Below the pieces are notes generated by a model that saw nothing but the letters and a program-made list of their open reading frames with translations, was not told the DNA's origin and made no database searches. A stretch of DNA of 64,000 nucleotides, taken from Liolophura sinensis. Lineage: Eukaryota > Mollusca > Polyplacophora > Chitonida > Chitonidae. This document shows, in pieces, positions 36,807-48,017 of the stretch. How positions within the stretch are numbered: position 1 is the stretch's first letter; the number at the start of each line of letters is the position of its first letter. The stretch lies in the NCBI RefSeq assembly GCF_032854445.1, contig NC_088305.1, forward strand, positions 16,973,717 through 17,037,716, given 5' to 3'. Position numbers and translations under genes: made by a program.

Positions 36807-38032
36807 TACAGAGGAAGACGTATAGGAGATTTATCTTTGTGTTTGGACCGAGGACGACCCTTCCTTGGAGATCCGCTGGAAGATCTTCTTGGCGCAGGTG
36901 ATGTATCCATCACATCCGCATGTGACGTTGAAGAACCAACGTCCTCCAACGATCCAAACTTATAAAAAGTTTGGACAGGATCACTAGTGGCCTTAGAGGG
37001 GCGCCCTGTGGGGCCACTAGGTTTATTAGTTTTATTTTTATCACTTTGAAATTTGTTTTTGGACTTGTTTTTGTCATTATTTCTAGGGGGATTGGGCTCA
37101 GGTTTCTTCAAGGTGTTCTGTACTATTTACTGTTTTTATTTGTTGTGTTGAAGTAGTCTGGGTTGAGGAAGAATTAAACACGTTGAGACGAAAGTTGCAC
37201 AGAAATAGAACTAAATTTGTCGTTTCCAACGGGCCAAGTCCAAGAGGCTTGAGTAGCAACAGTTGCTACTTGTTTGACCACATTGGCAAATGAAGTCCGT
37301 AGAGAAGTATTAGAGAGTTAGACCAATTTCCAGGCGTTCTGGTAAGGCATATTGTTTTTAATTTTCAAGTGGATAAGTTTGTTTCTCCTTAACGAAAAGC
37401 GACAGTCAATTGAGGAGGCCATGTGATCCTCACTGCAGTTGCAACACTTAACTGTGTTGCTGCAGTCGAAACCATCGTGAAAGTCAGTGCCGCATCTAAA
37501 ACAAATCAGTTTATTCTTACACTGGCCCTTGCGGTGACCAAATGTTTGGCAATTAAAACAACGTGTAGGATTAGTGATATATAAATCCACATTAACCTTA
37601 TACGGACCATTGTAGATATGCGACGGAAGGGAGGTAGTGTTGAAGATCAAAAGGCATGTATTAAGTTTAAGGATGTTACCAGATTCCTTCGTAATGAAGC
37701 GTTTCACTCTAGTAATACCCTGTGAATTTAGTTCTCGGCATATTTCTTCCTCAGTTAGGTCAATTATATTGCCATCCCTGTCACAAATTTTCCCCCGACA
37801 GCTGTTGAGGGAATGTTGAGGGGATTTGAAAATAGATATATCGGATATTTCATTTAATGTAAGCGAATTCTTTGAGTGTTGTTGCCGGAAACATTCAATG
37901 AGAATCTCTCCGGATCTAAGTTTTTTGACGTTTTTTAGAATTCCAGCAAAAGAGCCCTTTTTAGGAGAAAGGGATGAATTTTTGAGGCAGGCTTTTATTC
38001 ACTCTTTGTTGAGAGAACAATGAAAGCCGGTT
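36806..38032 (-). pseudogene. LINE ORF1 (gag-like) with CCHC zinc knuckles
   Basis: Reads through KNVKKLRSGEILIECFRQQH, GNIIDLTEEEICRELNSQG and a gag-like beta segment. The knuckles CFNCQTFGHRKGQC, CFRCGTDFHDGFDC and CCNCSEDHMAS follow, and a basic Ser/Lys-rich tail ends at 36806. At least one frameshift lies between 37318 and 37111. It is typical of I/Nimb ORF1 proteins, which package the element RNA. Confidence 0.82.
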
Positions 38033-38639
38033 AATTGTTCTGTCCATTATCCAGTGAATCAGATAACTTCCTCGTTTTTTTTCATCACCTCATATGTTCC
38101 CCACTCACCCCAGAGTGTAGGATGACAGACAGTGGAGACCAATCAATAAAGAAGGTAATTAACACGGGGAGGTAGACAATATACAATAAACGACAAAGAA
38201 TGCAGTTGACATTGAAGGCAGACAATGTGGAATAAATAGCAAAGATTACAATAGATATGGAGAATAAGGAACAAAGGATGGAATGGAGATGGAATTAGGG
38301 ACAATGAAGAATAAACGAGAAAATACAATGAGACGATAAACAAATGAAGACAAAGATATAAATAGACAATGCAGGATAAAAGACAAAGAATGTTATTAAC
38401 ATGGGCAACAGACAAAAAAGAATACAACTGCCCTTCTGTCTCAATGTCATTCTTTAGTACGGTGTAAAACACCAATCAAATAGCTAAATCAATATTTTCA
38501 GGAAACCTTAAAATCTACACTAGAAAAAGGACTCGAGCTGAAATAACAGCAAGTACAACACTTAAGAACCTCATCAAATTTAATGATGGGAGGGTTGACT
38601 TGGGCTGCCGGCTTGAATTTATATCAAGTGCTCAGAAGG

Positions 38640-38720
38640 TAATAAAAGGCTCACAGCATAGATTGTAAAACCAGAGTAGCGATCACTTAGTGATACTTGG
38701 CAAATGGTCCCCTTGCTGTA
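38640..38720 (-). repeat. Repeat X, copy 5 (partial)
   Basis: The reverse complement reads gaccatttgccaagtatcac, then gatcgctactctggttttac, matching the 3' half of the family. Confidence 0.6.
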
Positions 38721-38849
38721 GTCTTACATCTTCTGTACTGAACAATCTTGGAGGCAGCCTTTCAATGTTTTTGTTATCTTCTTAAAAGCCGTTTTGGACA
38801 TTTACGTGGCTGTCCTACACATGTACCCTGAAACTTGTTCACCTAGGAA

Positions 38850-38952
38850 TTTATTTGATTTGATTGGTGTTTTACGTCGTCTTCAAGAATATTTCACGTA
38901 TACGATGGCGGCCAACATTATGGTGGGAGGATACCAGGCAGATCCCGGGGTA
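38850..38952 (-). repeat. SINE-1 3' fragment
   Basis: The pieces ttgattggtgttttacgtcg, ttcaagaatatttcacgtat, then atggcggccaacattatggt are the 3' third of SINE-1, minus orientation. Confidence 0.78.
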
Positions 38953-39394
38953 GATTCCTTAAGGGTAGGTAATTTCCTAACTAATATATCATCCATCATC
39001 ATCTCAATGCATGGAAATGACGTAGAAAAAGATTTAATTGTATTACTGTAAATATATTACTTTCAGCTTACCGAGATTTAAATTGAAACATTTTGTCAGG
39101 TTAAGGTAATTTAAAACAGTTTATTCATAACAAATGCTTACGGGAACTGTTATGGTTACATTCGTTACAGCAGTTAGAAAGGATAGAAGGTGAACACTTC
39201 CAACACTCCGGCACACCCTTTCCTGTTTTGCTGTGGTAAAATATATTCCTTTGATCGATAAAAACATCACTTTCCTATACCGCTTAAATACATGGATGTC
39301 GTAAAGTATGTCTTAACAGCCATGCCCCAGTTCACATGTACACATAAATGAGAAAATGTGAGTGACCGTCTTTTTGTGAAGTCAAATGTTTGCC

Positions 39395-39600
39395 CCGGTG
39401 GTCAGTATGCTAGTGCAGCACAATGACCGAGAATCCTCTCGCCAATAAAGTCGCTGTGAGCTTAGGCTGGCTTCCCCGGTCGTACGTGGGATGGTCTGTC
39501 AGCAATCTGTGGACGGTCGGGGTTTCTCCTCCTACCATAGTGCTGGCCGCCGCCGTATAAGGGAAATTCTTGAGCGCAGTGTAAAACTCCGACAAATGAA
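39395..39600 (+). mobile_element. SINE-1 copy, head degraded
   Basis: The pieces agtgcagcacaatgaccgag, gcttccccggtcgtacgtgg, then ctggccgccgccgtataag and a degenerate tail cover most of the element. The A box is no longer recognisable. Confidence 0.75.
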
Positions 39601-40496
39601 GCAAAAGAGCACTGTAGCTTTCTGTATGTTAGAGATAACTAGACTTAATTAGAATATTCAGCATTTTTGGCGATTCCCTTCTTACTGTCGAAAGAATGAT
39701 GTTGGTGGTAGACAACACTGTGATAATACCAAGTATGAAATCGATACTCCTTTTACTGTTTCAACATTCACTATCCTGATGAAAGTGTAGCTTCACTGGA
39801 GTTTATACAAAGATAAATGCTAACACCATTGGATCATCACTATAACTAATTTGCCTTTTGTTTAATTTTTATCCATATATAATGACATAATTTTGAACAT
39901 TGACCCCAGATTTAGAAAATTTCATCCTGACTGGAAAATGAATAGACTGATGTCGGGGGTCGAATTTCAGAAAAAAAAAACATAATCGACATGCACTGAA
40001 AATATCTACATCCACTAATTTGAATTTAAGAAAACTCCATGGAAGGAAAGTTAAGAAATCTATGTACATTAATGCTCTGACTGGATACACATACTGGATT
40101 TTTTTTTTAACGTTCAGGACGAGGGCAAGTCACTTGAAAATTTATAGTATAAAATAATTTTTGTACATGTACATTGTGCATGTAGTGGGAATTTTCTACA
40201 AGTACAGCCAGGTATTTAGGCTCACCGGTGCATGTGTGCTCTCCATATTTCTAACCCTTCTCTGTGTTTAAGATCATTGTTTAGATCCCTAGCTTTTTGC
40301 CTAGATGTTGGTGGACCTGTAATTTTCCCTGTATTCCTAAGTTGGTAAACACAGATATCTACAGATCTCTTGGTAAAAACAGCAAAAAACATTCCATCAG
40401 CCAAGGTTGCACCAAATGTCATTAATATCAAATTTAGCCTATTTGAGGGAAAGTTAAATGTTCATTAGACAAGAAAAGCCTTTCAGTGACCTTATA

Positions 40497-40705
40497 AATG
40501 AATGAATAAATGAACTATTACGGCTTAACGTCTCATCGGCACTATTTCAGCCATATCGTGGCGAGAGCATGGTGAAAACACGAGGATGTTCAGCTTTTCG
40601 ATATGGTAGTGATCATCAAAAACGAAACAAAACTGTTTGGACATGTTTAAAATCAGATAAGAAAAAATAACAGTTAAAACTCGAAAACCACCATATTTTT
40701 AAAAA
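40497..40705 (-). mobile_element. I/Nimb-like LINE 3' tail fragment
   Basis: The pieces atgaatgaataaatgaacta, ttacggcttaacgtctcatc and gccatatcgtggcgagagca form the family tail. Confidence 0.75.
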
Positions 40706-40717
40706 TAGGTTATCTAG

Positions 40718-40805
40718 AATCAATGAATGACATAGCTTAAGGCCACTTCGGCAATATTTCAACCATATCGTGGCGAGAACAAGTTGAAAAGATGAAATGT
40801 TATTT
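40718..40805 (-). mobile_element. I/Nimb-like LINE 3' tail fragment
   Basis: The pieces gaatgacatagcttaaggcc and aaccatatcgtggcgagaac match the family tail a second time, in tandem with the preceding one. Confidence 0.65.
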
Positions 40806-41510
40806 TATGCTACTCTGGTATTTTGTGACACCTGTTATAGTTGTGGAGAAAAAAGTACATGATTAACGTGAATCAGTAATGACTATTTTTACATTAAAAG
40901 GCTTTCAAATATATGTTCATGGATCTAATTTAACCATCTCTGAATATAATGCTTCCCATCCTTCTTTTATCACTATAGATCTATACTTTTATATACACAT
41001 TTTATGGGCCATTTTTGAACAGGGCTTAATACCGACATTCGGTGGTGGTTTACGCCAGGCTCTTGCGTTTAGCCACCCGTAAAAATGACGGTCGTAGTAT
41101 ACGTAGTAGATTTTATCAACAAAAAACCATCCAACAATACAAACAAAAAAACTAAAAGTCATTTCTTGCATAAACGCAGTTGCATAAACCCAAGCCCCCT
41201 GTAAATATGATGGACAGTGTTGTATTAAAGGCAATATAGATATCTATGAAGCTTTGTTAGTCTCATTCCGGGAAAGTTTTTTTTTTTTAAAACGGTTCGT
41301 TCAGCCCGGTACAAAACACCACTTGAAATTACCTGTACGGGATCTCATATTTGTCAGATTTTAACGTTAATCGGTGATGGTACCATGGGCAGATTTACCT
41401 GGTGAATATAGATACAGATAAAAAGGAGTCGCATTGTACATTTGTTCATTTCAGCGGCTGCAATATGGTTAAACTAAATGACAAATTCCCCTTTATGTAG
41501 CGACTTTATA
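40806..41510. other. No gene recognised; possible repeat at 41015-41095
   Basis: The stretch ggcttaataccgacattcgg, tggtggtttacgccaggctc, ttgcgtttagccaccc has the look of a conserved repeat (GC-rich, inverted cacc/ggtgg ends), but I have no second copy in the window. Confidence 0.35.
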
Positions 41511-41712
41511 TTTATTTATTAGTTTGATCGATGTTTTATGCCGTACTGAAGAATAGTTCACTTATACAACGGCCAGCTTTATCGTGGTAAGAAATCAGAT
41601 AATGCCCATGGGAAAACCACAACCATCCGTAGGTTGCTGGGAGACCTTCCCACGTATGACAGGAGAGGAAACCAGGATGTGCTGGAATTGAACTCGCATT
41701 GATCAGAGGCTT
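41511..41712 (-). mobile_element. SINE-1 copy, old
   Basis: The (TTTA)n tail is at the left, then ttatgccgtactgaagaata, aggttgctgggagaccttcc and gaaaccaggatgtgctggaa. Divergent, with the tRNA head mostly lost. Confidence 0.75.
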
Positions 41713-41802
41713 AAAAAAATATATGAACTTCTTAACAGAAGCAGCTCGTCAAACAGCAGTCGTAAAACCCTGAGCAGAAAAAGAGTTATTTATTAATAAC
41801 TA

Positions 41803-42782
41803 TTATTCTTTCTGAAAATAGCATACATGAACCTTCATTAAAACCATTACAAAAGTCGAAAGCAAACTAGCCAGAAGAAAAGCATAGATGCTTGTCATGG
41901 GTTCTGAGAAGTGCTCAAGCAGGTATCCAATAACTACAGGGTTTAAAAAACATCCGACATTTGAGGAAGCAATAACAATGGAGGACACCATACCCGATGA
42001 TATGTATGTGTATGTGTTGGTTATTGAAATGCTTAGTGGATATAACGGGGACATAAATAGACCCAAAAGGGCTATTAAGATCCATGAAAAAACGCTTTGA
42101 ATCTCTAAGAACCAAATGAGCAGAACCCACACAGTGTTTAAGCCTAAGAAACATCCCATTGCGAGGTTGAACGGTTCCATCATCCTTCCCAGGTAAAAGC
42201 CAACAACCTTTCCCCCAGTATAGCATACCCAGAACACGGTAGTAGCTTTGGCGCCATCAGACTTTGACCAGTCCATGCTGTGCACCAAAATGGTTGTTAC
42301 GTAGTTTTGAATGCCATCCTCCACGCCGTAGAAAAGTGCGAAAAACACTGCCACAAATGCAAGGAAGACAAACAGCGGGTAACTCCAGAGTTCCCTTGAA
42401 TCGGACTGGAGGTTATTATTTTCCCTCTCCTCGGAATTCGTTCCGGTCTTGTACCGGTGTTTGTTAGCACAAGAGGCTGTCTTCGAAAGTGCCGCCGAAA
42501 ACAAGGCGATAGCTCCAAAAATGAGAAATGGCATGTAGATAAGGCCCACATCCTTAGTCTGTACACCATCGTCAGTCACTTTGACCTCGGAAGTAGGATT
42601 ACCCGGGTTGAGGTGTGCAGATGACACATTATTGACCAACATCGATGTCGTCGATAGCGGGTTTAGGAACGGTTCTGCGATGACTGGACCCAAGATACCA
42701 CCGACGGAGAAACAGAAATAGACCAGTTGGTTGTAGGCGGCGTGGTCCTCAAACCACTGTTGAACCACCAGGAATGGGACCA
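41803..42782 (-). CDS. Transporter B, coding exon 3
   Basis: Encodes VPFLVVQQWFEDHAAYN to the C-terminus (LMKVHVCYFQKE-stop), TM5 to TM12, with a long polar loop after TM6 (KHRYKTGTNSEERENNN). Confidence 0.9.
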
Positions 42783-44489
42783 CTGTAAGAGAGAAAACCG
42801 AAACAACATGTTATCAAGTAAGAGATCGCGTGTTACAGATATTTATTAGAATGTTTATAATGCATCAAGACAGACTACTTACCTTGGCGTCACCAGTTTC
42901 TGGGCGCTAACATGAAATATACTTCAGATGGATTTGTGTGCATGTTAAACACAGCCTATTGACAGCCAGGATTTTCATACTTTCTGGTGTGTAAACCGTT
43001 CGTTCGCAGGTTTCTGACAGATATTACAACGTTCGGCCGGAGAGGAAGCCAGCATCAGCTGTACTTGAACTCGTAGCAAATGCATTGATGAGAGGCTCCT
43101 GAGTCATTGCGCCGCGCTGGCATGTTAATCACCTCGGCCACAGAGGCCCCGCATTGTGTTTTGTGCATCCTACTCCGCTACCCCAGTTTAGTTACACTGG
43201 GCAAGTAGGCAATGTTATGGGGGAAAATACATTGGTGTGAGTGAGGGCTTAACGTCGTACTTTTTTTCAGTCATAGGACTAAGGATGTCCACCTCTCTTT
43301 TCTCTACTGCTGCTTCACTGAGACGACTTAGCGAAGGGAAGTAGGTCGCCCCACCCGAGCCGTTTCACTGATACGGGTTAACCAGTCGTTGCACTCGTCT
43401 CTTAATGCTGAACGCCAGGCGAGAAGTCTACATCTTCGTCTTTTCAGGTGTTTGGTGTGACATGATCCACACTTGCACTTGATCTACCGCTCCCAAGGAG
43501 GACGCGCTACCAACTGAGCCATCCGCGCCGGTCTAAGATAAATTAAATTTAGGTGTCCAATGTATACTGAGGGCCTCTGTGGACAAGAAAGCGGTTGGCG
43601 TGCAAGTGCAGCACAATGACCCAGAAACCTCTCGCCAATGCCGCCCGATTCAAGACATTCTGATGTTGGCTTCCTCTCCGGTCGTATGTAGGGAGGTCTG
43701 CCAGCAACATCCGGGTTGTCTTGGCTTTCCCCTGGCCAAGACCTGCTCGGTGTTATAATGCTGGTCACCGGTGTATAAGTGAAATGTGCTGGAGCACGAC
43801 GTACAAAATAACCAAATATATAAATTAACCAAATAAAACTAGATTTCTCACCTTACCTGTTTCTGTGAATCCCATGCCAACGGAAGTAACAAAATTCACC
43901 GACAAAAGCAAGGCAAATGAGGTTGGCCATGGTATTAGGGCACCAAAAACGCCTGTGATTAATAGGCTCGTGGTGAGGGTGACATCCGCATAGCCCCTAT
44001 CACATAGGAAGCCTGCCACTACGGACCCCAGAATAGACCCCAGACCAGAGACCACGAATAGGTAAGAACCGGTTTTCACGTCAGTCTCTGTTAGGTGTAA
44101 TAGGTCAATAAAGGTCACCCCGAGTAAAGCAGCCTTTAAACCCTGAACAACAGCAGAAAGATTTGATTTCTCTCAGTGATATTTAGAAACCAATGTTAAT
44201 AACACAAGTTGCAATTTATTAGGCGCCACTGGTGTAGAATTACTCAACATGTTATGTTGTCATCATATTTAATATACAATCACATTATTAAAATATTTAG
44301 GTTTAACAATATTATTTGTTTTGAGTAAAAACTTCTACTTACCAATGTAGCTAAGGCCAAGCCTAAGCACACCATCTGAAAGTGTTTCCACCAGCTTACC
44401 TTCCGCTTCCCTAAGCCAGCGTTTTCTGGCAGTAATTCCTGTGACTCTAAAGGCAATGTGTTGCCATTGGCCTCTGAAGCCTTGCACAT
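41803..44489 (-). CDS. MFSD4/NAGLT1-like major facilitator transporter B (470 aa)
   Basis: Three coding exons, 44343-44489, 43857-44142 and 41803-42782, total 1413 bp (470 codons plus stop). Donors are TTG/gtaagt and ACAG/gtaagg, acceptors gttcag and cttacag, phases 0 and 1 as in paralogue A. The N-terminus is hydrophilic with a dileucine-like stretch (ESQELLPENAGL), followed by about 12 membrane segments. The loop 2-3 motif GSVVAGFLCDRGYAD is a good MFS motif A with the Asp-Arg pair. FSVGGILGPVIAEPFL corresponds to AVGGIVGPVLAEPFL in A. The TM5-6 loop has a possible glycosylation site (NVS). It is predicted to be a plasma-membrane solute/sugar transporter; the substrate is unknown. Intron 2 contains three SINEs. 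The shared exon borders argue for duplication of a whole gene rather than retroposition. Confidence 0.9.
43005..43151 (-). mobile_element. SINE-1 5' part in transporter B intron 2
   Basis: Body and tRNA-like head only (ggccggagaggaagccagca, tcggccacagaggccccgc). The 3' block is missing. Confidence 0.7.
43224..43533 (-). mobile_element. SINE-2, full-length copy in transporter B intron 2
   Basis: On the minus strand the head reads gaccggcgcggatggctcag, ttggtagcgcgtcctcc. The body carries the same ctcagtgaagcagcagtaga and actggttaacccgtatcag motifs as the copy at 10485. The tail at the left ends in (CACT)-like bases. Confidence 0.82.
43570..43828 (+). mobile_element. SINE-1 copy in transporter B intron 2
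   Basis: The pieces ggcgtgcaagtgcagcacaa, tggcttcctctccggtcgta, ttataatgctggtcaccggt, then the A-rich end. Full length but divergent. It abuts the SINE-2 head in opposite orientation. Confidence 0.78.
43857..44142 (-). CDS. Transporter B, coding exon 2 (286 bp)
   Basis: Begins GLKAALLGVTFIDLLHL after acceptor gttcag and ends GMGFTET before gtaagg. It holds TM1b to TM4 and MFS motif A. Confidence 0.9.
44343..44489 (-). CDS. Transporter B, coding exon 1
   Basis: Forty-nine codons from MCKASEANGNTLPLESQELL to CLGLALATL. The donor is TTG/gtaagt. It is clearly homologous to the orphan exon at 56498-56656 (SQxLLxENxGLxxR, then QMxCLGLALxT). Confidence 0.88.
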
Positions 44490-45277
44490 ATTACATTTAT
44501 CTTGGGTTCAACGTTTTTCAGAATTAAAATGTACTTAGATTTTGGTTATCATTCAAACACACGTACTATTTATTCACGTTGTGTATATCACCCAGTAAAA
44601 ATAAACACAGCTGTCTTGGTGTGCCAGCAGTGCTTTTTGTCATCTGCCTGTCACGTGAACACTATTCACTGTAAATCCCCCTCCCCCCCTCGAAAAAAAC
44701 CCTGCAAATGTGTGCTGGGCAGCTTCATTATAGTAGTGTAGATTTGCCTGACTGCAACCGCCTCCATTCTGTTCGCTAGTATACGGATGCTGGCATTTGC
44801 GGATCGATAAGTTCATTTTACGTTTGATTCACCCACAAGAGGCGCAAATTTTGCATACGGGATTAGTATGAATTTGAGACAGGAATTGGCGATTTACGTC
44901 AATAAAGGTGGACGAAACCGAGGCGCTCTAATTTAGACCACCACATACAAGGATTGATTGATTGATGTGTAGCCGTTGGTCTACCTTAGTTTTTCTTTTA
45001 CGGTTTCTGTTTCATGCCGACTTCAGGACGAGATGGATTGTTTGGAATTTTGCTATCCTTACTCGGATAGCAATATACTGGGCAGACGGATTCTGCATAT
45101 GGCGTGTACCAGACATTCCGTCTCGTAGCCTTTATTTGGCCCTGTGTGCTACGTGATGATTTCAACCAACGTCAGTTTTTATCACAAAACTGGTGTTACT
45201 CAATCAAACTCTGTTTGTGAAGTATTATAATGAGTATATTTCGCTCTGCAGATGAAATTCTCTTAGTAACTTTAATA
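44490..45277. other. Upstream flank of transporter B
   Basis: Contains the probable 5' UTR and promoter of transporter B and otherwise no recognised element. Confidence 0.35.
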
Positions 45278-45540
45278 TTTATTTATTAAATTGGTGTTTT
45301 ACGCCGTACTCAAGAATACTTCACTTAGACGACGGCGGCCATTATTAAGGTGGAAGGAAACCTGGCAGAGCCCGGGGGAAACCCACGATCATCCCCTGAT
45401 TACTGATAGACCTTCCCACTTACGGCCGGAGAGGGAGCCAACATGAGCTGGACTTGAACTCACAGCGACCGCATTGATGAGAGGCTCCTGGGTCATTACA
45501 CTGCTCTAGCGCGCTAACCAACTGAGCCACGGAGGCCCCC
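45278..45540 (-). mobile_element. SINE-1, full-length, with 12-bp target-site duplication
   Basis: Complete from the (ATTT)n tail to the tRNA head (gctcagttggttagcgcgct on the minus strand). The direct repeat gtaactttaata flanks it at 45266-45277 and 45541-45552, marking a recent insertion. Confidence 0.92.
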
Positions 45541-45552
45541 GTAACTTTAATA

Positions 45553-46189
45553 AATCGGGTCTTAGTGGCCTGTTTACTATGGGGACATCCCAGATATGCT
45601 TCCCCGTGGAGTTTCCGGGGTGAAAAGGCTAGGACCTCAGCCGTCTAGGCAAAGCTTGCCGTAAAAGGCGACTACCCTAGAGCTTTCCCGTGTGAGCCCG
45701 GTGAATATAACAAGGTCACATTTTCCTGTTTGTGTGAGAGTCAACCGAGGTTCGACCTCTTTGCCGTGGGTTGCGACCCGTAATCTCTGAGGACGGGATC
45801 CTGGTGAATGAAGGCGCGTTGGTCTTGCGAGACCCTCACGCCCAACACTCCACTTTGACCCTTGCTTGGAGAGAGAGAGACGGGAGATCGGATGCGCCCG
45901 GTCCAATCAATCGACTGGGTCACACCTTCCCTATAAGTGGTCCCAAAACTCCTCAATAACATCACTCCTTAGAGAATAAATGTTTTCTCTCGACTTTCGT
46001 TTGTGGGACTACGTTTTTGACTCATGAGTCAATCGATTAGTGCGTGTCTCATGTGTGATGTCTGATTCATTGGGTGGGAGACGGAGGAGCTCGTGGTGGG
46101 GAATTGGGTTTGCTCAATCCAGTCTATCTAGTCGAGTATACCTCATATGGAAGCGGTGTCCTTACTGCTGGGTAACAGGTTCAGTCATC
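45553..46189. other. GC-richer unassigned sequence
   Basis: About 640 bp, richer in GC than the surroundings, with overlapping short frames on both strands (45637-45965) and no domain. It looks like part of an unidentified repeat or element. No second copy is in the window. Confidence 0.35.
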
Positions 46190-46312
46190 GCCCTTGTTGG
46201 CACTCCGCGGTGGGTGGGGAACATATGGGGTGAAATATATATATATATATATATACCCTATATGTTATTTTTCTCCCCATATGTTCCCCACCCACCGCGG
46301 AGTGCCAACAAG

Positions 46313-46315
<3 letters not shown>
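46190..46315. repeat. 41-bp perfect inverted repeat around an AT-rich loop
   Basis: The arm at 46190-46230 (gcccttgttggcactccgcg, gtgggtggggaacatatgggg) is the exact reverse complement of 46275-46315. The 44-bp spacer is mostly (AT)n. The right arm continues straight into a longer (AT)n tract. Confidence 0.95.

Positions 46316-46370
<55 letters not shown>
46316..46370. repeat. (AT)n microsatellite
   Basis: About 27 units, starting within one base of the right arm of the inverted repeat. Confidence 0.95.
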
Positions 46371-46371
<1 letters not shown>

Positions 46372-46798
46372 GTAAATGTTTCTAATTTATCTAACAGATC
46401 TTCCTCTCAGCCGACTTCGTCTGACTCACTTGATAATGGACAGAACAGTTTGCCGACTTCGTAATCACTTGATAATGGACAGAACAGTTGGCCGAGCTTT
46501 CACTCTTCTCTCAACTGAGAGTGAACAAAAGCCTTAAAACTCCATCCTTTTCTTCTAATATGCTCCCCAGGGAGCAGCTGAAACTCTAAAAAAAAAATAA
46601 AACGTTAGAAAGCTGGAGACATTCTTATTGAATCTTTTCAGAACCAACAATCCAAATATTTACTGTCATTAAATAAAATTTCCGAACAGCTGTCAGGGAA
46701 TTGTTCCTGATAGGAATGTCTATATTATTGACTTATCCGAAGAGAAAATCTGCGAGTAATTAAAATACCCCAGTGTGAAATGCTTCACTACGATTTGA
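46371..46798. other. No gene recognised
   Basis: A 33-bp segment is duplicated at 46429-46461 and 46463-46494 (cttgataatggacagaacag). Otherwise nothing identifiable. Confidence 0.45.
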
Positions 46799-48017
46799 TT
46801 TACTTATTTGATTGGTGTTTTACGCTGTACTCAAGAATATTTCATATATACTGATTCTAGGTCTAATATTCTTAAATTGTTCGTCGCATTTTGGCAGGCT
46901 GAATGGGATTTACAGAGCATAATAAACTGCACGCTATTCAAATTTGTCATAGAGGGAGGCGTATATTATCCCGGTCCCCAAACCAGGTAAGGATTTATTT
47001 AAGGGTTAAACTATTACCGTCCCATAGCGCTCACCAGCTGCGTCTGTAAGACCTTGGAATTCTAATTCTTTGTTTGATGTCTTGAAACCTATTAGCTTTT
47101 ATCTAATATTCAGTGTTCGTCGAGGTCGATCTACTTTGGATCACCTTGAACGGTTTGAAACCTTCATTCGCGATGATTTTGTTAATAATGAACATGTGTC
47201 AATATATTTCGAATTTGAAAAGGCCAGCAACATCACATGGGCATCTGATATTTTAAAAGACCTCGCGGATATTGGCTTTAAAGTTCGATTACCAATATTT
47301 ATATCAGAATTTTTACCTGATCATCAGTTTAAGGCACGGGCGGGGTCCACTCTCTCTGACTTCCATGAGAAAATGGGTGTACCCCAGGGCAGCATTCCTT
47401 CTCCTAATTTGTTCAGTATAAAAATAAATAGTTTGGCTAAAACCCTAACTAGTACAGAGGGTTCTTTATTCCTTACATGCTACCAAGCTAAAATATGAAT
47501 AACATTGAACGTCAGTTGCATCTTTGTCTCAGTAAGATCGAGAAGTGGACAACTGAAAAGATTTCAACAAACCCTGCCTAAGACTGTGTTTTCAGTCCAT
47601 CCTATGTAGATGAATTTAATAAATGTCCTAACAAGATCCCTTTGTTTGGTCTTTGTATACGGGATCATATTTTGGAAGCTAACATCAAGCTAGAGGAAAT
47701 AGCTCCTGTGTCTTTTCCGGAGTCTCCTCCCTGGCTTCTTCTAAAACCTAGACTAATATTTGATCTACGTAAGCATAAAAAAATGACATACAAATCCTTT
47801 TATAATTCAGCAAAGTTTTGCTCGAATCAAGGCTAATTATCTGGATTACAAATTTATGTATACCGATGGGTCAAGGGATGGCGACAGATTTGCGGCTGTG
47901 GCTGTCTTAGAACAGCGAATATTTTCTTGTCGTCTTCCATCTTCTAATTAAATCTTTTCAGCCGAAGCCAGAGCTATACTCCTTGGCCTTATCATATGTT
48001 TCTTTTGGGCGTGCCCG
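46799..48017 (+). mobile_element. I/Nimb-like LINE, 5' portion of an interrupted copy
   Basis: Starts with a 50-bp SINE-1 tail fused to RNase H C-terminal sequence (SRSNILKLFVAFWQAEWD). RT follows: STLDHLERFETFIRDDFVNN, ITWASDILKDLADIGFKV, GVPQGSIPSPNLFSIKIN, then the thumb (LCLSKIEKWTTEKI) and RNase H start (FMYTDGSRDG, then IFSAEARAILLGL). At 48017 the RNase H sequence is cut by an LTR element and resumes at 53092. The order RNase H then RT at the left edge shows an internal rearrangement. Confidence 0.82.

Larger units (their letters stand above)
33779..38032 (-). mobile_element. I/Nimb-like LINE, nearly full length but broken
   Basis: About 4.25 kb on the minus strand. In element order it holds gag-like ORF1 (38032-36806), AP endonuclease (36806-35947), an EN-RT linker (35788-35522), RT (35425-34877), RNase H (34947-34274) and a C-terminal region with a 3' tail (34216-33779). 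The RNase H domain and CCHC gag point to the I superfamily. The RT catalytic block is deleted and several frameshifts occur, so the copy is dead. It is flanked on its 3' side by other fragments of the same family, giving a local pile-up from 32892 to 38032. Confidence 0.85.
38033..40496. other. Gene-poor interval with SINE and repeat X fragments
   Basis: No host gene recognised. A 35-bp SINE-1 tail piece lies at 38455-38490 (tacggtgtaaaacaccaatc). The larger repeats are listed separately. The 110-codon frame at 38143-38475 is low-complexity and not supported. Confidence 0.5.

Noticed and set aside
40989-41234. An aromatic-rich 81-codon minus-strand ORF
   Set aside because: It lies across a probable non-coding repeat and has no domain.
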